Of a stretch of DNA of 64,000 nt, positions 1 through 12,200 are shown piece after piece. Each line of letters starts with the position of its first letter. The stretch's first letter is position 1. The stretch comes from Dipteris shenzhenensis. Its lineage: Eukaryota; Polypodiophyta; Polypodiopsida; Gleicheniales. The notes beneath the pieces are model-generated. The model saw nothing but the letters and a program-made list of their open reading frames with translations. It had not been told where the DNA came from and ran no database searches. Both the position numbers and the translations under genes were made by a program. The DNA lies in assembly GCA_047967505.1 (NCBI GenBank), contig CM106539.1, one strand, 5' to 3'.

Positions 1-1977
1 GATCACACGACCGATGATGGGTTGATGATCTACAAATTACAAATAGAAAGAGGAAACATGTGCAGAAATGAACCGCCGAATTGCCGCGTGAATGGGGAGC
101 AGGATTTTTCCATGCGTGTGTTCCTCGCACACGTTTTACTTATGTGATTGGAAATTATAGGCTCACTCGCCAATCCAAAAAAGCACACGTTGTTCACATG
201 TTCAAAAAACCACACGTTGGAAATTATAGGCTCACGCAGCAGTCTAAAAACCCACACGGTGCTAGAGATCGAGGGAGTTGTGCTACACTCGCCAAATTGC
301 AGCCTCAATTCCAGTGTCTAAACCTCCAATCTCGTCACCATGTCCACCAATGGAAAGCTTCTCGAGAGGATTAATATGTATAACTCAACAAGGGTGCACA
401 AGTGCACATGGGCACTACATCAAGTGCTTTTTTTTTTCTGTAAAAAGAATGATCTCCATAAATCCATACTAATTAGCAATTTGAAAACACAACTCAACTA
501 ACTCTTTTTAAAAATTTACACGTGGAAATTCACAAAACAAGTTTTAATCGTCCATTATAGCACTCCCTCTTAGGAGGCAATGATAATAAAGCCGCGTTGC
601 AAAGCTACCCTTAAATTAAAGATTATCTACTTCAACATTTTAATTAATAAGGTCTATTTTGATATGTCCCTTAAATAGAATTAAGGTCAACTCTATAATG
701 CATTCCAAAAAAACAAAGGCATATCATTTTCGAGTCATTTTCTCAATCCGGATTTCTCAATTTCATTGGGAATTTTACACAACAAACTGGTTTTCATGAG
801 CATTATATCTCACCTTTTCTGTCGGCAATGAGGGAATATGACCAGCCAAATTTACACTTGGCATGCAATTCTCACATACCAAGAAAGAGTGTGTCATGCA
901 ATATTAGGAGTGCAGATGCAATTTTCCCACCCAAAAAGAAAGAGTGTGCCGTGCAATAGTAGGAGCATGAATGGATGAGAAGTTTTAAGTGGAGCAACTA
1001 TATATCCACTTAACATCACCTTTTTAAAAATTTTAAAAGGATCTTGGTGGCAGTTTCCCTAGCACTAGTGAGCAAGGTAAACTTACTATGAGTAGTCAAG
1101 ATTAGGGACGACGGGGCATGGGGATGCGCCATTCCAAGAAATTGGAGGTCGCTAGCAAGTGGGACCCACGGTCCTTCCTCATTGTAAGGGCCTGGAGAAT
1201 GGCTGAATTATTAGAGTTTGTTATTCCAACGAGTGACTTGACTATTTCGCCTAGTAACCTCATGATTCTAGCCCATGACCTCATACAAGACATAACCTAG
1301 TGACTTTGATGGAATAGAACGACTTGCTTTCTCTATTCAGCACTTTTCTTCTTTACCTTTAACTTACAAGAACTATGTAAAAAAGAGACCTTTGACCCTT
1401 TAAAATTCTTCCTTTCTTACAATTTCCTATTGCCATTCTTTATATGCTCCCTTGGTTTTCTATGTATCAACTTTTTCTCTCTTTTTGCCTTGCATTTCAT
1501 GCAAGATCTCGGCGTGCAATATTGACTATCTATGTAATAGTGATTGTTGTAATGCTCAAGCTCCTAATTGGGATAGTGCTAATACCATGTTAGGTTGCTA
1601 CATGGTTCTATTGTATTATGTTGATTGGGTTAGGGATACCACATGTCAAGCAAGCCCTAGGTTTTGAGGTAGCTCACTACTACTGGCTACATATCACAAA
1701 TGCATGAAATCTGATGGAGGGGCAAGTCAAGGAGCTGCCGAGGATTATAGGGTGTAGATACTGCTATAGGGTTCAAAGGTTGAGATGGCCACGATGTGCT
1801 AGCTATGGCACACAGCTATCATATTGAAAAGAGCTAGAAAGAGTTGGGCAAAGCTATAGACGGATAGGCAAATTATAAGAGCAAATCTAGGGCACAAAGG
1901 CCAAGAAGTTGTAGAATCCCAAGAAGTCTTATCTCTTTGCAATAAAAAGAATAACTAGATACCTATATGTACATAGA
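1..1977. other. AT-rich region without a recognisable gene
   Basis: I see no coding region, RNA gene or element end here. Reading frames are short and look random. Two small direct repeats are visible: a ~69-bp period at about 150-262, with the block GGAAATTATAGGCTCAC at 150 and 219, and a ~55-bp period at about 862-970, with TGCAATTYTC and AAGAAAGAGTGTG repeated. Both are short and diverged. Confidence 0.6.
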
Positions 1978-1979
1978 TT

Positions 1980-2174
1980 ATGGATTGCATAACACCAAGC
2001 CATCCAACTTACACTTCCATGGATACATTGATGCTGATTGGGCAAGATCTGCTAGACTAAGTGGAAACACCTTCAATCTTGGCTCCATCACTTTGTGATG
2101 ACAAAGCAAGGTGCAACAATAGTAGTGTTGTCTCCCATTGCAGTAGAGTTTAGAGGGTCCACCAATGCTACATG
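1980..2174 (+). pseudogene. Ty1-copia RNase H remnant
   Basis: Translation gives a copia RNase H signature, HGYIDADWARSARLSGNTF, then after a frame change VVLSPIAVEFRGSTNATC. The functional family reads HGYxDADWAGDxxxRRSTSGY and TVALSSxEAEYRAxxxATCE, as Copia-2 does later in this window. Frameshifts and stops (TGATGA near 2,095) show it is dead. It ends at the start of the LTR at 2,175, so a later insertion or recombination probably cut it. The rest of its pol gene is not present upstream. Confidence 0.6.
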
Positions 2175-2551
2175 TGTTGAGATATGGTGCCATGAGCACA
2201 TAGATTAAAGGCTAAGGTATGGTATAGGAAAGAATTAAAGTAGCCACGCTAGGATGTGGACTACATGATGTGGAGATGTGGATCAAGGATATCCACAAGG
2301 AGAGATGTGGATCAGAGGATTCCATAAGTGTTGACTATTCTAAGGGCACTCTCTATATAAGAGGCCTATCATGTATTGTTGAGAGAGAAATGCATATACA
2401 CTCAAGATTCTATTTATGAGTCCAAGCTAATCTATCTTGGAACCTAATTGACTTGAGGTACATGTCATGAGCACTCTCTTCATCATATTTCCACACAGGT
2501 TCCATCCACCTTAGAGCGCTCCATAGATCCTGAGGCACACATGTTTTGTCA
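2175..2551 (+). repeat. LTR of a non-autonomous copia-like element (element 1)
   Basis: It begins TGTTGAG and ends TTTTGTCA (5'-TG...CA-3'), and a tRNA-Met primer site follows at once, so this is a 5' LTR on the plus strand. A TATA-like CTCTATATAAGAGG lies near 2,352. Its last ~160 bp, from CTCAAGATTCT to GTTTTGTCA, are nearly the same as the end of the LTR at 47,994-48,308, which defines the family. The 5' halves are diverged and differ in length (377 against 315 bp). Confidence 0.7.
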
Positions 2552-2564
2552 TGGTATCAAAGCC
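2552..2564 (+). other. Primer-binding site (initiator tRNA-Met type)
   Basis: TGGTATCAAAGCC directly follows the LTR end. It differs by one base from TGGTATCAGAGCC, the usual plant copia primer site, which occurs perfectly at 33,055. It would prime minus-strand DNA synthesis and fixes the element's orientation as plus. Confidence 0.75.
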
Positions 2565-4282
2565 TAGGTCTAGTCTCCTAGATTAGTTGTAGGCATCTTG
2601 TAGGCTTGCCTTAGGAGCACATGTTAGTTTTAGTTTTAGATTGAGAGAATTCCATCCATGAGAATTTGAGATATTTCCATTCTTGTGAGAGCTAGATCAA
2701 TTTCTTTGATTGTGTGTGTGAGAGAGAGAGAGACAGATTCATGTTCATGAATGCCTCTTGAGTGATTGTTCATGTTAGAGATTTGCTGAGAGATCCTTGT
2801 GTTTGAGAGAGATTTGAGAGAAAAGATTTCAAGAGGGAGAGAGAGCCTGAAGCTCTACCTACACCCATCTCCAATAATTAGCCTCTCCAAACGAGCAACC
2901 TTGGATGAGAAGCTAGAGTAGGTAAGACCTTCACGGCTCGCTCCCACAGTAGCTACCCAACTAGCTACTCCTACGACCCTCAAGGCAAGCCTACAACAAC
3001 GCCAATCCCCAAACAACAACAACTCCCAACTCCCGTGACCTCCAAGCAAATGACTCTCCAAAAAAAGAAAAAGGGTTGCCTCCTGCAGAGACGTACGTCT
3101 CACTCCAATGTCAAAGCAACCGCCTATCTACTCAGCCAAGCTACTCTTTACCAGTAGCTTCTATAGATCTAATAAGAACTCCAAGATGCCCACGCTCCAG
3201 GAAAAATGGCACATGCAATAGACCGCATTTGCATCAATGGGCAAATGACATACAGTATTGAACGGGCGATGGCAAACTAGCCTGAGCTCAAAAACACATA
3301 AGGGAGCGTTAATTACTCCTCGACGGCTTCACAGGACTACATTCCTATGATGACCATCTAGAGCAGAGTAGTGCTTCCGGACGTGAACAGCTCCCACAAG
3401 TTGCCATGGATGGGCTCCGATACCCAGCGCTCCATAGCCAGCAAAAGCACTAGCCCAACTAGCTACTCTAGCAACCGGCTTCAAAGTTCACGACAACAGC
3501 TCCAATAGTGGCTCCCTCGACTCTATGCCAGGCTTTGCCATGCATCCATTCGGCTCGATACTGCCCTCAGTGACAGATGACTTAGCGCGTACGGAACAAC
3601 CAAGCTCTCCTCTCCCCGAGGCGCTCTCCGTTTCCCAAGGTCTCAGAAAAGACACAAGGATAGGACTTAACCTTGGTTAAGTTTATCTGACCTCGAGTGT
3701 GCAGAGGATAAGGACACGTGGCAGGTAATATTTTTAACCGTGGTTAGGTTCAACTAACCTTGATTAGCCTAGGTGTGGTTACAAGTCTGGTCAACTCAAC
3801 CCACACTAAACCATGGTTAGATTTAAGTTCAGGATTGGTTAACTGCCACATAAGCATGCACATTCAGCAGTGCCACCCAAGCATAGTCCCTTTGTAAGCA
3901 CAGGCTTGTATGCAACATATGAACCCCTGTGCCACATCATCAAGGGCCATTTCTTGATCACAACTTCGACAAGGCGTAACTTCCAATCCAAGAAGAGTTT
4001 GGACACTCTCCAAAAAGGAAAAGTGATCGTCTTTTTGAGCTCTACGCACCTGTCAAGTTAGAATGATTGTTTGTAATTAGACATTGCCGTCGAAGCAAAA
4101 CTAAGCTCATGGTAAGACCTTTGCAACAAATGCTAAAGCAACGCATGAACACAAAAAGCATGCCAAAAGCACAAGTGCATGAGATGACCATAGCACAAAT
4201 CATGGCATCCACAAATAAAGCATTAAGGCACATGGAAGAAAAAAGAATGGTATGCATCAAGCTATATCAAGCAAAGTTATAG
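2565..4282 (+). mobile_element. Internal region of non-autonomous LTR element 1
   Basis: The leader after the primer site is GA-rich (about 2,640-2,850). No gag, protease, integrase or reverse transcriptase is readable. From about 3,640 to 4,280 the sequence is clearly related to 47,110-47,757, which lies upstream of the matching 3' LTR of element 2. Shared blocks include GGACACGTGG, GTGCCACATCATCAAGG and GTGATCGTCTTTTTGAGCTCTACGC. This suits a LARD-like element mobilised in trans. No matching 3' LTR follows at 4,283, so the element is truncated. Confidence 0.55.
4067..4282 (+). CDS. Small ORF conserved in the non-autonomous LTR family
   Basis: A 71-codon frame. Its stretch RPLQQM-KQRMN followed by SMPKAQVHEMTIA and RHMEE is shared, in the same frame, with the ORF at 47,391-47,756. 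The two differ by a 12-nt (four-codon) indel that keeps the frame. It is basic and Met/Gln/Lys-rich, with no cysteine motif, signal peptide or membrane segment, and I do not recognise the family. It may be a captured gene fragment or merely open by chance in conserved non-coding DNA. Two copies are too few to decide. Confidence 0.25.
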   Translation: MFVIRHCRRSKTKLMVRPLQQMLKQRMNTKSMPKAQVHEMTIAQIMASTNKALRHMEEKRMVCIKLYQAKL

Positions 4283-4609
4283 GACTCTCTGTTTGATGAC
4301 AATTTGTAGAGTATTTTGAGCTAATTGTAAAGGTATCCAATGTATCACTCTTCTCTTTGGTGCAGAAAGGCTCGTTGAGCTTATGGCCTTGGCGAATCCC
4401 TTCCTTCTCCCTATGCTTGAGTACACCATCCCTTGGGATGTTACCATCTTCATTCTCATCTAAAGGAGGAAATTATGGTGTGTTCTCTTGGCATAAAAGC
4501 TTATTTTTAATGTTCATTTGCCTGTGATAAAGATCTATGCCACTAAGATTGGAAGTAGTAGGAAGTGAAGAGGTGCATGAAGTTTATTACCCCCGACTTC
4601 ATGTCATAA
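4283..4609. other. Intergenic, nothing recognised
   Basis: AT-rich sequence between the end of element-1 homology and the tandem repeat. I see no element ends or convincing coding frame. Confidence 0.5.
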
Positions 4610-5125
4610 TACTATATAGCAGAGATAATAGAATGAGTGCTATATAGCTGATTCAGTATGCTTGGAAGAATAGACTGCTTATTCTATAGTAGAGATAATG
4701 TACATAGTACATAGTGTGAGTTATATAGCTCATACAGTATGCTTGGAAGAATAGACTGATTGCTATATAGCAGGTATAATATAGCAGGTATAATGTACAT
4801 AGCACATAGCATGACCTATGGAGCTTATTTAGTAGGCTGAGAGAATAGAGTGAGTGTATCTACCAGAGATAAAGTACATAGCACACATTATGAGCTATAT
4901 AGCTCATTCAGTATACTTGAAACATGAAATAAAGCAATATATCATAGAAATAATGTATAGCACATAGTATGAACTATATAATATAGCTGATTAAGAATGC
5001 TCAAAAGAATAGATTACATTCTATATATCAAAGATATTATACATAGCAAACTATATGAGATATATAGCTCATGTAGAATGCATGAGTGATTAGATTAAGT
5101 GCTATATATCACAAATAAAAAATAA
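4610..5125. repeat. ~80-95-bp tandem repeat, about six units
   Basis: The phrase TATATAGCTSATTCAGTATGCTTGGAAGAATAGA recurs with AGCT at about 4,646, 4,727, 4,822, 4,901, 4,985 and 5,065. Between copies there is a second shared phrase, GTACATAGCACATAG. Later units are increasingly diverged. It ends about 80 bp before the 5.2-7.4 kb duplicated block. Confidence 0.75.
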
Positions 5126-5131
5126 AATAAA

Positions 5132-5543
5132 ATCATTTGGGAGACACCTTGGCATCATCAACCCTTTTCTGTAGTTCTTGTACATCATCTTTGGTATGTA
5201 ACCTTCGGAACATTTGTAACAACTATTCTCGATCATCATCCTCTCTAAGACTAAATAGTTTAGCTTGGATCATGTTCATCTGTGTGCGCTTGCCTTCTAC
5301 TCTATACAAGTCCCAGCTAGCGATCTCAAGAACCTGGAATTCCTCATCAAGCATCGACTTTAGACATTCCAACCTAATCTCAGCTGCACTTATCATTCCA
5401 GCAATGCCACCTTCCTTTTTTTTTGGAATTCTGGGCTCATATAAATTAGGTTTTTCACTGATGTTGTGGAAATGATAGGTTTTACATTGGGTGAAGGGAA
5501 CACACCATGTAAAGATCTCATATTCTCTTCCCACCTCTTGCAA
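5132..5543 (-). pseudogene. Unrecognised coding-like sequence, 3' part
   Basis: On the minus strand a frame of about 105 codons is open from 5,543 to a TAG at 5,223-5,225, and continues past it for ~30 codons to a TGA near 5,132. It is charged and helical in character (residues such as EIRLECLKSMLDEEFQ and VQELQKRVDDAK) and looks like real protein. The TAG stands where the context reads RE-stop-LLQMF, consistent with CAG to TAG. The same stop exists in copy 2, so it predates the duplication. I do not recognise the family; a host gene exon is possible. Confidence 0.4.
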
Positions 5544-5563
5544 CGCTTTGCACCTAGATGCCC

Positions 5564-5770
5564 TTAGACCTTAGCATGTTCCATTGCACTCTCTACAAAT
5601 GGAGCCCATGCAACATTTGGTGAGAAGCTGCATGCCCTCAACTCTTTGCACGTTGACTTGCAGTTCTCCAAGGAAAAGGACTTTGCAAAAAATAGCCCAA
5701 TTTTGTAATTGGGTGGCCCCTCTTGATAGCCTTCATAGTGACGCCGCACAAGCTTCTCGGCAATGTACAT
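5564..5770 (-). pseudogene. Unrecognised coding-like sequence, upstream exon candidate
   Basis: A 68-codon minus-strand frame with protein-like composition (EKLVRRHYEGYQEGPPNY, then AKSFSLENCKST), conserved with a few substitutions at 60,399-60,605. It is in a different frame from 5,132-5,543, so either a frameshift or an intron separates them. I cannot place it in a family. Confidence 0.3.
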
Positions 5771-6033
5771 GATATGACTTTATTTTCTTCTTCCTAGAAA
5801 CTAGTTTGGGACATGCAAATATAGACTCCTAGTCTGCAAGGCTGATGTCTTTCGAACCTGTTTGTATCTCCCTTGGACCTATTCCAACCATACTAAGCCC
5901 ATACTCCTCATTAAACCCTCATGCGTACGGCAAAATTTCTTTTGTACTGGAACCTATACTTGTGATATCTTCTTAGATGCCTTGCAAGCTGCAATAGCTA
6001 CCATGATCTCTGCAAAGACAGAAATACTAAAAG

Positions 6034-6320
6034 TCAATATGATTCATTATGATTCACTACATGATCAATAGCCAATAATATATTTAGAATGACATCTTCT
6101 ATGCTCCTTCCATATACAAAACCATATTGTCTGGCATGCACCATCCTACTGAGGATATGCTTGATTCTCTTGGTCAAATCCTTGACCATAACTTTACACA
6201 AAAATTGAGCATCTATAAACTTGGTCTCCAACGACATGGTAACCATCTATTTTGCTCCGTCATTAATATCAACCAAATAACATATTTGATCTCAGCAAAA
6301 GAAGGGCCTTTGCAATAGTA
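6034..6320 (-). pseudogene. LINE reverse-transcriptase remnant
   Basis: The minus strand encodes VMVKDLTKRIKHILSRMV followed by QYGFVYGRSIEDVILN. This matches the plant LINE RT block usually written AKVLANRLKxVLPxLIS..QxGFVxGRxIxDNIL. Upstream frames in copy 2 add EIKYVVFSMARGKLLRP and MPIEFYQHNLW, the EIxxAVFxMxxGKxPGPDGxPxEFY block. The catalytic YADD region is not visible downstream, and several stops are present. Confidence 0.65.
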
Positions 6321-7409
6321 AAGCCTCATAAGGCATCACCACCTATCATGCAAATTGCTTGGGAATGCATCCAACTTTACCTTGTAGTTTGTGCTTTCAA
6401 CTCGCTTAGTATCCGCAATGCTAGAGATAAATGCTACATGAAAATCTTAGCTACTCCTCATACACTAGATTGCCCTCAGCATACTTTTCTCTCTAACTGC
6501 TCTAAAGAAGAATACCGACAGTGTGTCACCTTCTTGAAGCCACTTTGAACCTTAGCTGCACCCAGCCTAGCATGCTCTATAGCTCTCAAGAAAAGCTCAA
6601 CTGAGGAAAGCAATGAAGGAAAAATAGGATCAAATGGATTCTAAGAAATAGTCAACAACAATAAAAAACTCATGCAAACCGTCACCTTCCCCTATCTCCT
6701 CATTGTTCTTACTCTCTCTCTCCCAAAATCTTTAGCAATCTTAGTAACCATTTCAATACAAGCACTCCATCTACTTCTGAAGGTCTTGAATGGCATACTT
6801 CCTCCTCCTTCCAAGCATGATGAGGCTCTATATCAATGCTATCAATTCAAGAAAGAATCTGTTAAACTTGAATGAAATCGGGCCTTATTTAGTCTATGCT
6901 AACATCTACAAGTCAAACTTCATAAATAGTAGTAGAAAGTGATAAGAAGAAACTGTTTCCATCAAGATATTGCCCTCTAGTTCAGGTTTGTTTGATTCAT
7001 CACTGTGGAGGAACTGAAGTCATGAGCTGGACGATATAGCAATAGCGTAGACGGCGAATATGAAGCTCTTTAGCTTGCAAGAATGGTTGACAACATGACT
7101 AGAAGGGAACAAAATTTGTTGTTGGAATCTATGAACTACCCGAAACGTCTCAGCCAGTCTTTCAGTTACTTGGTAGTGGTGCACGTAATCATGCAAAGAA
7201 CTCTCTATATTTTATTGAAAAATATAACGATGACTTTTGTTTTTTCTTCATCTAAGTACTATGTATTTTGCTATATTTTCATGCTATATAGTGGAAAAAG
7301 CTAGATTTCACCCACATACACTTTGAAAAGATGCCAAACTAAAATATTAGTCAAACATTCAACTTTCCAAGACTTATGGCTGAATGGAAATGATCAAACA
7401 CAATCAAAA

Positions 7410-8047
7410 TACAGTAAACTGATCTTGAGAAATAAAAGCCACAATTGCATGCTTACTAATCAATTGTCAAAGTCCAAAGATATGAAGGAAAGTCTTACAG
7501 ACACAGATTGAAATTGGAGGATGAAATTTGACCAGCAAGAGTAAGCAACTTTTAGAGGGCTTTCTAAGGGAAATGAATCATGATTTGTGGGCAAGATCCA
7601 GTAGCAAAGAAAGGCAGAATAGATGCAGAGGTCAACAGAGAGAACACCATCAAATCTAGCCAAACATTCATCAAATGTGCCCTGAATACTAAAGCAAGAG
7701 AGCTCAAATTTCAACTAGAGGTTCCTCACATTGTTGCCCAGCCACAAATAAGAGGACTTTTGGTTTGATGTCCTGTAGTAGTAGGATAATGAATAACAAA
7801 GAAAATTGGTGATATTTTTTTAAAATGCAACTTCTTGGAGTAAAATGTCAAGGCATGGACTAGTATAGATAGTCGTCCTGGTGTGGGGAAGATCCAGTTG
7901 CAAGGGATCAATGCATGGTGTAATTTAGCTCCCTAATTTTGCCCCCAAGGTCTAGATCAAATTGGGAAAAATGCGTGAAGGTGGAGGAGGATGAAAGTGA
8001 TGAAGAAGATGAAGCTAAGGGTTAGGGTAGGCTCATGGAGGCTCAAT
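7410..8047. other. No recognised gene; may be interior of the minus-strand LTR element
   Basis: Lies on the internal side of the LTR at 8,064-8,380. Minus-strand frames are short and show no gag motif. Confidence 0.4.
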
Positions 8048-8061
8048 GGGCTCTGATTCCA
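8048..8061 (-). other. Primer-binding site, minus strand
   Basis: The plus strand reads GGGCTCTGATTCCA, whose complement TGGAATCAGAGCCC differs by one base from the tRNA-Met site TGGTATCAGAGCCC. It lies 2 nt inside the LTR end at 8,064. Confidence 0.6.
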
Positions 8062-8063
8062 CA

Positions 8064-8380
8064 TGTTGTAGAATCAATGGAAACATGGTGTGGACAAAAG
8101 ATGAAGAAAAACTATGTTTATTCATATGAGAGATGGCCAATATACAAGCACACGTGACATCCATGTATGACATCATATGTGAGATTAGTAGAGCATCTAG
8201 ATCCACAGATTTCTCCCAATATCTCTCAATTACACGTACTAATTGACACATCGTCAGTCACACCTATTTCAAGCATACCTACACACACATGTGTTCAAAC
8301 ACTCACTCATGTGATCACACTCATAAATCATAGACCTTGTAACCTTTGGTATGATCCCATTACATCAATTTGTCCCAACA
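8064..8380 (-). repeat. 5' LTR of a minus-strand copia-like element
   Basis: Read on the minus strand it starts TGTTGGGACAAATTGATG at 8,380 and ends TTCTACAACA at 8,064, giving TG...CA ends and 317 bp. The primer site follows. ATGAATAAACATAG on the minus strand near 8,118-8,131 could be the polyadenylation signal. The interior to the left has no readable gag-pol, and no second LTR was found, so this is a remnant. Confidence 0.6.
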
Positions 8381-11300
8381 AGAAATATGTATATTTTCTA
8401 GTACGCTACAATTTGACGCTTGGAAATTTGTAGTGAAATAATAGTTTGAAATTTAAGGAAAACACACTTTGGAACCCCTCAGGAATTTCCCTCATAGCTT
8501 CATGGCTCTCATTGTTGCTGTATTGGTGCACATGTCTCCTCTTTCCTTGTGCTTTTACATGTGGGACCACACTTGAGCCTTCCATACACCACACAATTAT
8601 ATGCCTTCTTATCAATTATCCTCAGCTTTGTGTCTCCAAGACATCCCATCCAAAGGCAAGAGATTATACATGATAAACATGCTTTTAGGGTTAAAATACC
8701 TAGCCTCATACCTGACACTTAAGGAGAGGAAACCAAGGCGCATATGATTGGTCAGAGTGCCCCTCCAATGTGTAACATTGATATTGAGGCTATGGTCATA
8801 AAATTATGAACTAGAAGTCTTCAATGCTAAAGAGTGATAGACCAGCTCATCATTTCCTTCACACTTACTGAAGGCCTTTTGAATTAGTCCTACACAAACT
8901 AGTAATGTTGCATAACAGTGTGAAGATCCTTTGTGCAGAGTACAAAAAGAGCATATCTAATGCTATTGTGCCATAGTAGAGGCACCTAAGTTTCATGAAG
9001 CACAAAGTTCAAAAGCTGAAAGGGGCACACCTTGATAACATAAAGGTCTACTGATTGATTGAGTCATTCTTGCTTCAAGTCATAGCCAGATTTAAACATG
9101 AAATGTAATGGTATGCTGGAAAGGGTATGGCCGTATTAATTCCCTTGAAGTTCTTCATCAAATGTAGGAGGAAGGAGTGATCCAAGGTAAAATAACGATT
9201 GGCCACATTCTTTTAATGCACGCCAGTGAAGGCAAGCAAATTCATGGTTGCATTATGAACTCTAAACTTTAGTCATATGTTATTGTGGGACTCCTTTCAT
9301 AAGTATGTACGGGAACTGTAAAGTCCTAAGGTGTTTTCCCTAACATACTGAAGAAACATCTAGACCACTTTGTCACTGTAGTTTTTTGTATTATCCTTGA
9401 TTTTTGAAAATAAAATCATGATTCTCATCAACACACAATACTTTAAAATTGGAAGCATTGTTTTCAATGACAAGATGAAGTCTCACAACATATTTTTATG
9501 TAGGATCATTAGAACATAATTTGTCTTTTGAACGTGGGAGAAATGATTGTGTGTCATACCTCTTTGCTAATATTTGTAGTCTTAGTAGGCGGCTGCCAAA
9601 ATTGAGCTATCAAAATAGCAAGGAGCCGTGACAATGTGCCAATTAGAGTGGGGGAGGAGTGGGGTTAGAGCACTTTGCCTATTAAATGGAAACATTGAAA
9701 GATACTTTTTATCATGCGATCACTTCCACAAGTCAAAGTATCAAGACATTGATTTCATGTTTGAAAAGATTTTTGAAAAGATTGTGTGTTCTCATTCCTA
9801 AACGAGTGAGTTGGTGTCATATTTTTCTACTTGATTATTATGGATTCCTTTTACCCCTAGACCATAGTCACTTGTATGAAGAAATAAACATCCTAGGAAT
9901 TGGGGGTAAGGGGATGTTATTAGTTCTTTCCCTAGAGACTTTATCGGTCATACTTAGAAAATGAATTGAAAGATTCAAAAGTAAAACAATGTAAGTATTT
10001 GGAAAAAGTATGTAGATGAGTTTTTCTCTTGATGTAGATTTCATATCGATTTTCAATATTGTGTGTAGAGTAGATTATGTGAAAAGGCTAGATCTTTAAT
10101 GAAATCAAGTAACCACTCCAAGGAATAATTATTGTAGAGAGGATATAGTTTTGAACACTCAGAGAAGAGGATGAATTCAGCCTTCGAGAGTGATTTCTTC
10201 AGGCAGATTGTGTGATGCATCACAATCTTTGTTCATGTACTCTTGCACTTTGTAGCTTAATTCTCTCTCAAAAGTACAAACAATGTTTGGAAAGAAAAAA
10301 ATATGTTTTCCAAACACATTGTAGATGAAGATAGTCATGACCTACAAATCAAAGACACAATCATTGATTAAGGGATGTAGGACCTACAAACCACGAAGTG
10401 CTTGACATGTTTTCCAAGATAATTTCTTTTGATTGATTGGTTCTGTGTTTGTGTAGGCCATTGAGGAGAGACTCTTTATCAGCGTGGTGATTGGTTGGTA
10501 GCCCAAAACGAAATTATAATAGAGGTGAAAACAGAATAGCTTTTCTTTCTCTCCTTAATCTTTCACCTTGTGGCACATTCTTGCCCTCAACATTGCTATC
10601 GATTAGTTGATTATGTTCTTTTTTGCTTTTTTTCTTTAGTTATGTTTGACATAGTCTCATATTTCTACATAACATATCAATATCTCAAATAGATGGCTAT
10701 TAGACATCCACATAGTGCCGTATTTGGTCTTTCGGCATAATATGCTGATCATTTGATTCGTCATATACTAATGAGTCATTCTTTGGACCATACATGTGTG
10801 TATGGTGCTTGTCTTTCTGCACTAGGTCGTATCACTTGGTTATAAGTGTGGTTCGATAAGTAAGTCTACATTTTGACATTTGATCATAATACTTGACTTT
10901 CAATGTCGTTATAAGAGCTCCTTCTCCTTCTTTTCAAGTTATAATGACTTTGGAAGGTGGTGAATTGCTTGGTGGTTTGTGTGTTCTTTGGGTTGCAAAA
11001 TCGGCAAGAGCAGCAAGAGCTCAAGGAATGTCACAATAGTTGTTGTTAATATCTTGTCGCTATCTTGTGAAGAAATCCATAAGGCTACTCTATCTTCTCC
11101 AAAGCTCCTCCATCTTCTATAAAGATGTTCAATCTGTCCAAGGTTCTACTCATCCTCTGTAGGCTTCTTGATCCTCTACATAATCCTCTCTATTGGCTTC
11201 TCTCAGCTCTTGTTGCTGATTGCCCACAGGTTGCTCCTTTTATGGCAATTGCATTTTCGTGGAATCTCTTATTATTACTACCTTCTCTTAGAGTTGAACT

Positions 11301-12050
11301 CAGTTTTAGGTGTTGAGATGTCAGAGTAGCTCATTCGTGCTAGGCTTCAAAAGACTTTATGGTTTTCAATCTTGTAGGTGATAGCGTAGTTGTTTTAGAT
11401 GTGAGTTTGGACATGTTTCTAGATTCATCTCTTAGAAAATCAGGCATGTACCACTCTTGAGCTTGATAGCATGCTAGAATGCAATAATTCCTTATTGATT
11501 ATCTACCCTATGGAGTGGAACAAATGCAAACCAAATGAAGGACTTTGAACCAAAGGAGAGTCCTAAGTAGGTCTAACTTGTATGAACATGTCACTCACAA
11601 GAACACTTAGATCTAAGACAAAGAACTATCAATCTCATGAAATAGTACCTCACACACGTACTCATACGTGCAACAAACTTGCTACTAAAATAACTTAGTT
11701 TGAAGCTTGAAGATACCTTTCAAATCTACCTTATACCCTACTCAACTACGTGATCTCAGTGGCATCTTTGAAAGTATAGCAATGCCCCAATGGGGTCATA
11801 TTATAGGAGAGAAGCTAGTCTTTCCCCTCCCTCCAAATCTAGTCCTCGAGGCCTCATTGGCTGGTTGACCTAGTCTATTAGATAACTAGTCAGGCTTCCA
11901 AGTTGGCTTGTAGTAGGTGTTTTTGGAGTGTATGTGGTGACCTCCCCATTTGTGAGCCCTCAAAGCAAACGGGAGGTGCACTTGTGTATGTTACATGACA
12001 TGTTAGCATTGATTTACGATGCCACAAGGGTTGATCTGAGGTGGAACATA
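8381..12050. other. AT-rich region without recognisable genes or elements
   Basis: About 3.7 kb in which I find only short frames. A 92-codon plus frame at 9,686-9,964 is not supported by any motif. No LTR, CACTA or LINE signature was seen. Confidence 0.5.
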
Positions 12051-12055
12051 CGGTT

Positions 12056-12200
12056 GCCACATGGACAACACATTGGTTGTCATGTGGGCAGCATACAAAT
12101 AAAGAAAACACATTGGTTTTCATGTGGGCAACATACAAATAAAGAAAACACAAGAAAATGGGTTGCCACATGGGCAGCATGTAGGTTGCCATGTGGGTAG
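12056..12200. repeat. Short tandem repeat (~42 bp)
   Basis: The phrase CATTGGTTGTCATGTGGGCA followed by GCATACAAATAAAGAAAACA is repeated about twice. Flanking partial units read GGTTGCCACATGGGCAGCAT. Confidence 0.7.

Larger units (their letters stand above)
5208..7409. repeat. Duplicated block L, copy 1 (direct repeat of 60,043-62,431)
   Basis: From GAACATTTGTAAC at 5,208 to ACACAATCAAA at 7,409 this is near-identical to 60,043-62,431 in the same orientation. The main length difference is about 190 bp present at 61,097-61,290 and missing near 6,250. The block carries LINE reverse-transcriptase remnants and an unrecognised coding-like stretch. Homology to copy 2 stops exactly where the CACTA element begins in copy 2, so this copy preserves the pre-insertion site. 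Confidence 0.85.

Noticed and set aside
2855-3103. 82-codon minus ORF in element 1
   Set aside because: Not conserved in element 2, no motif, and antisense to the element.
9686-9964. 92-codon ORF as a LINE zinc-finger remnant
   Set aside because: One frame gives a vague CLLNGNIE...CDHF pattern, but there are no supporting blocks on either side.
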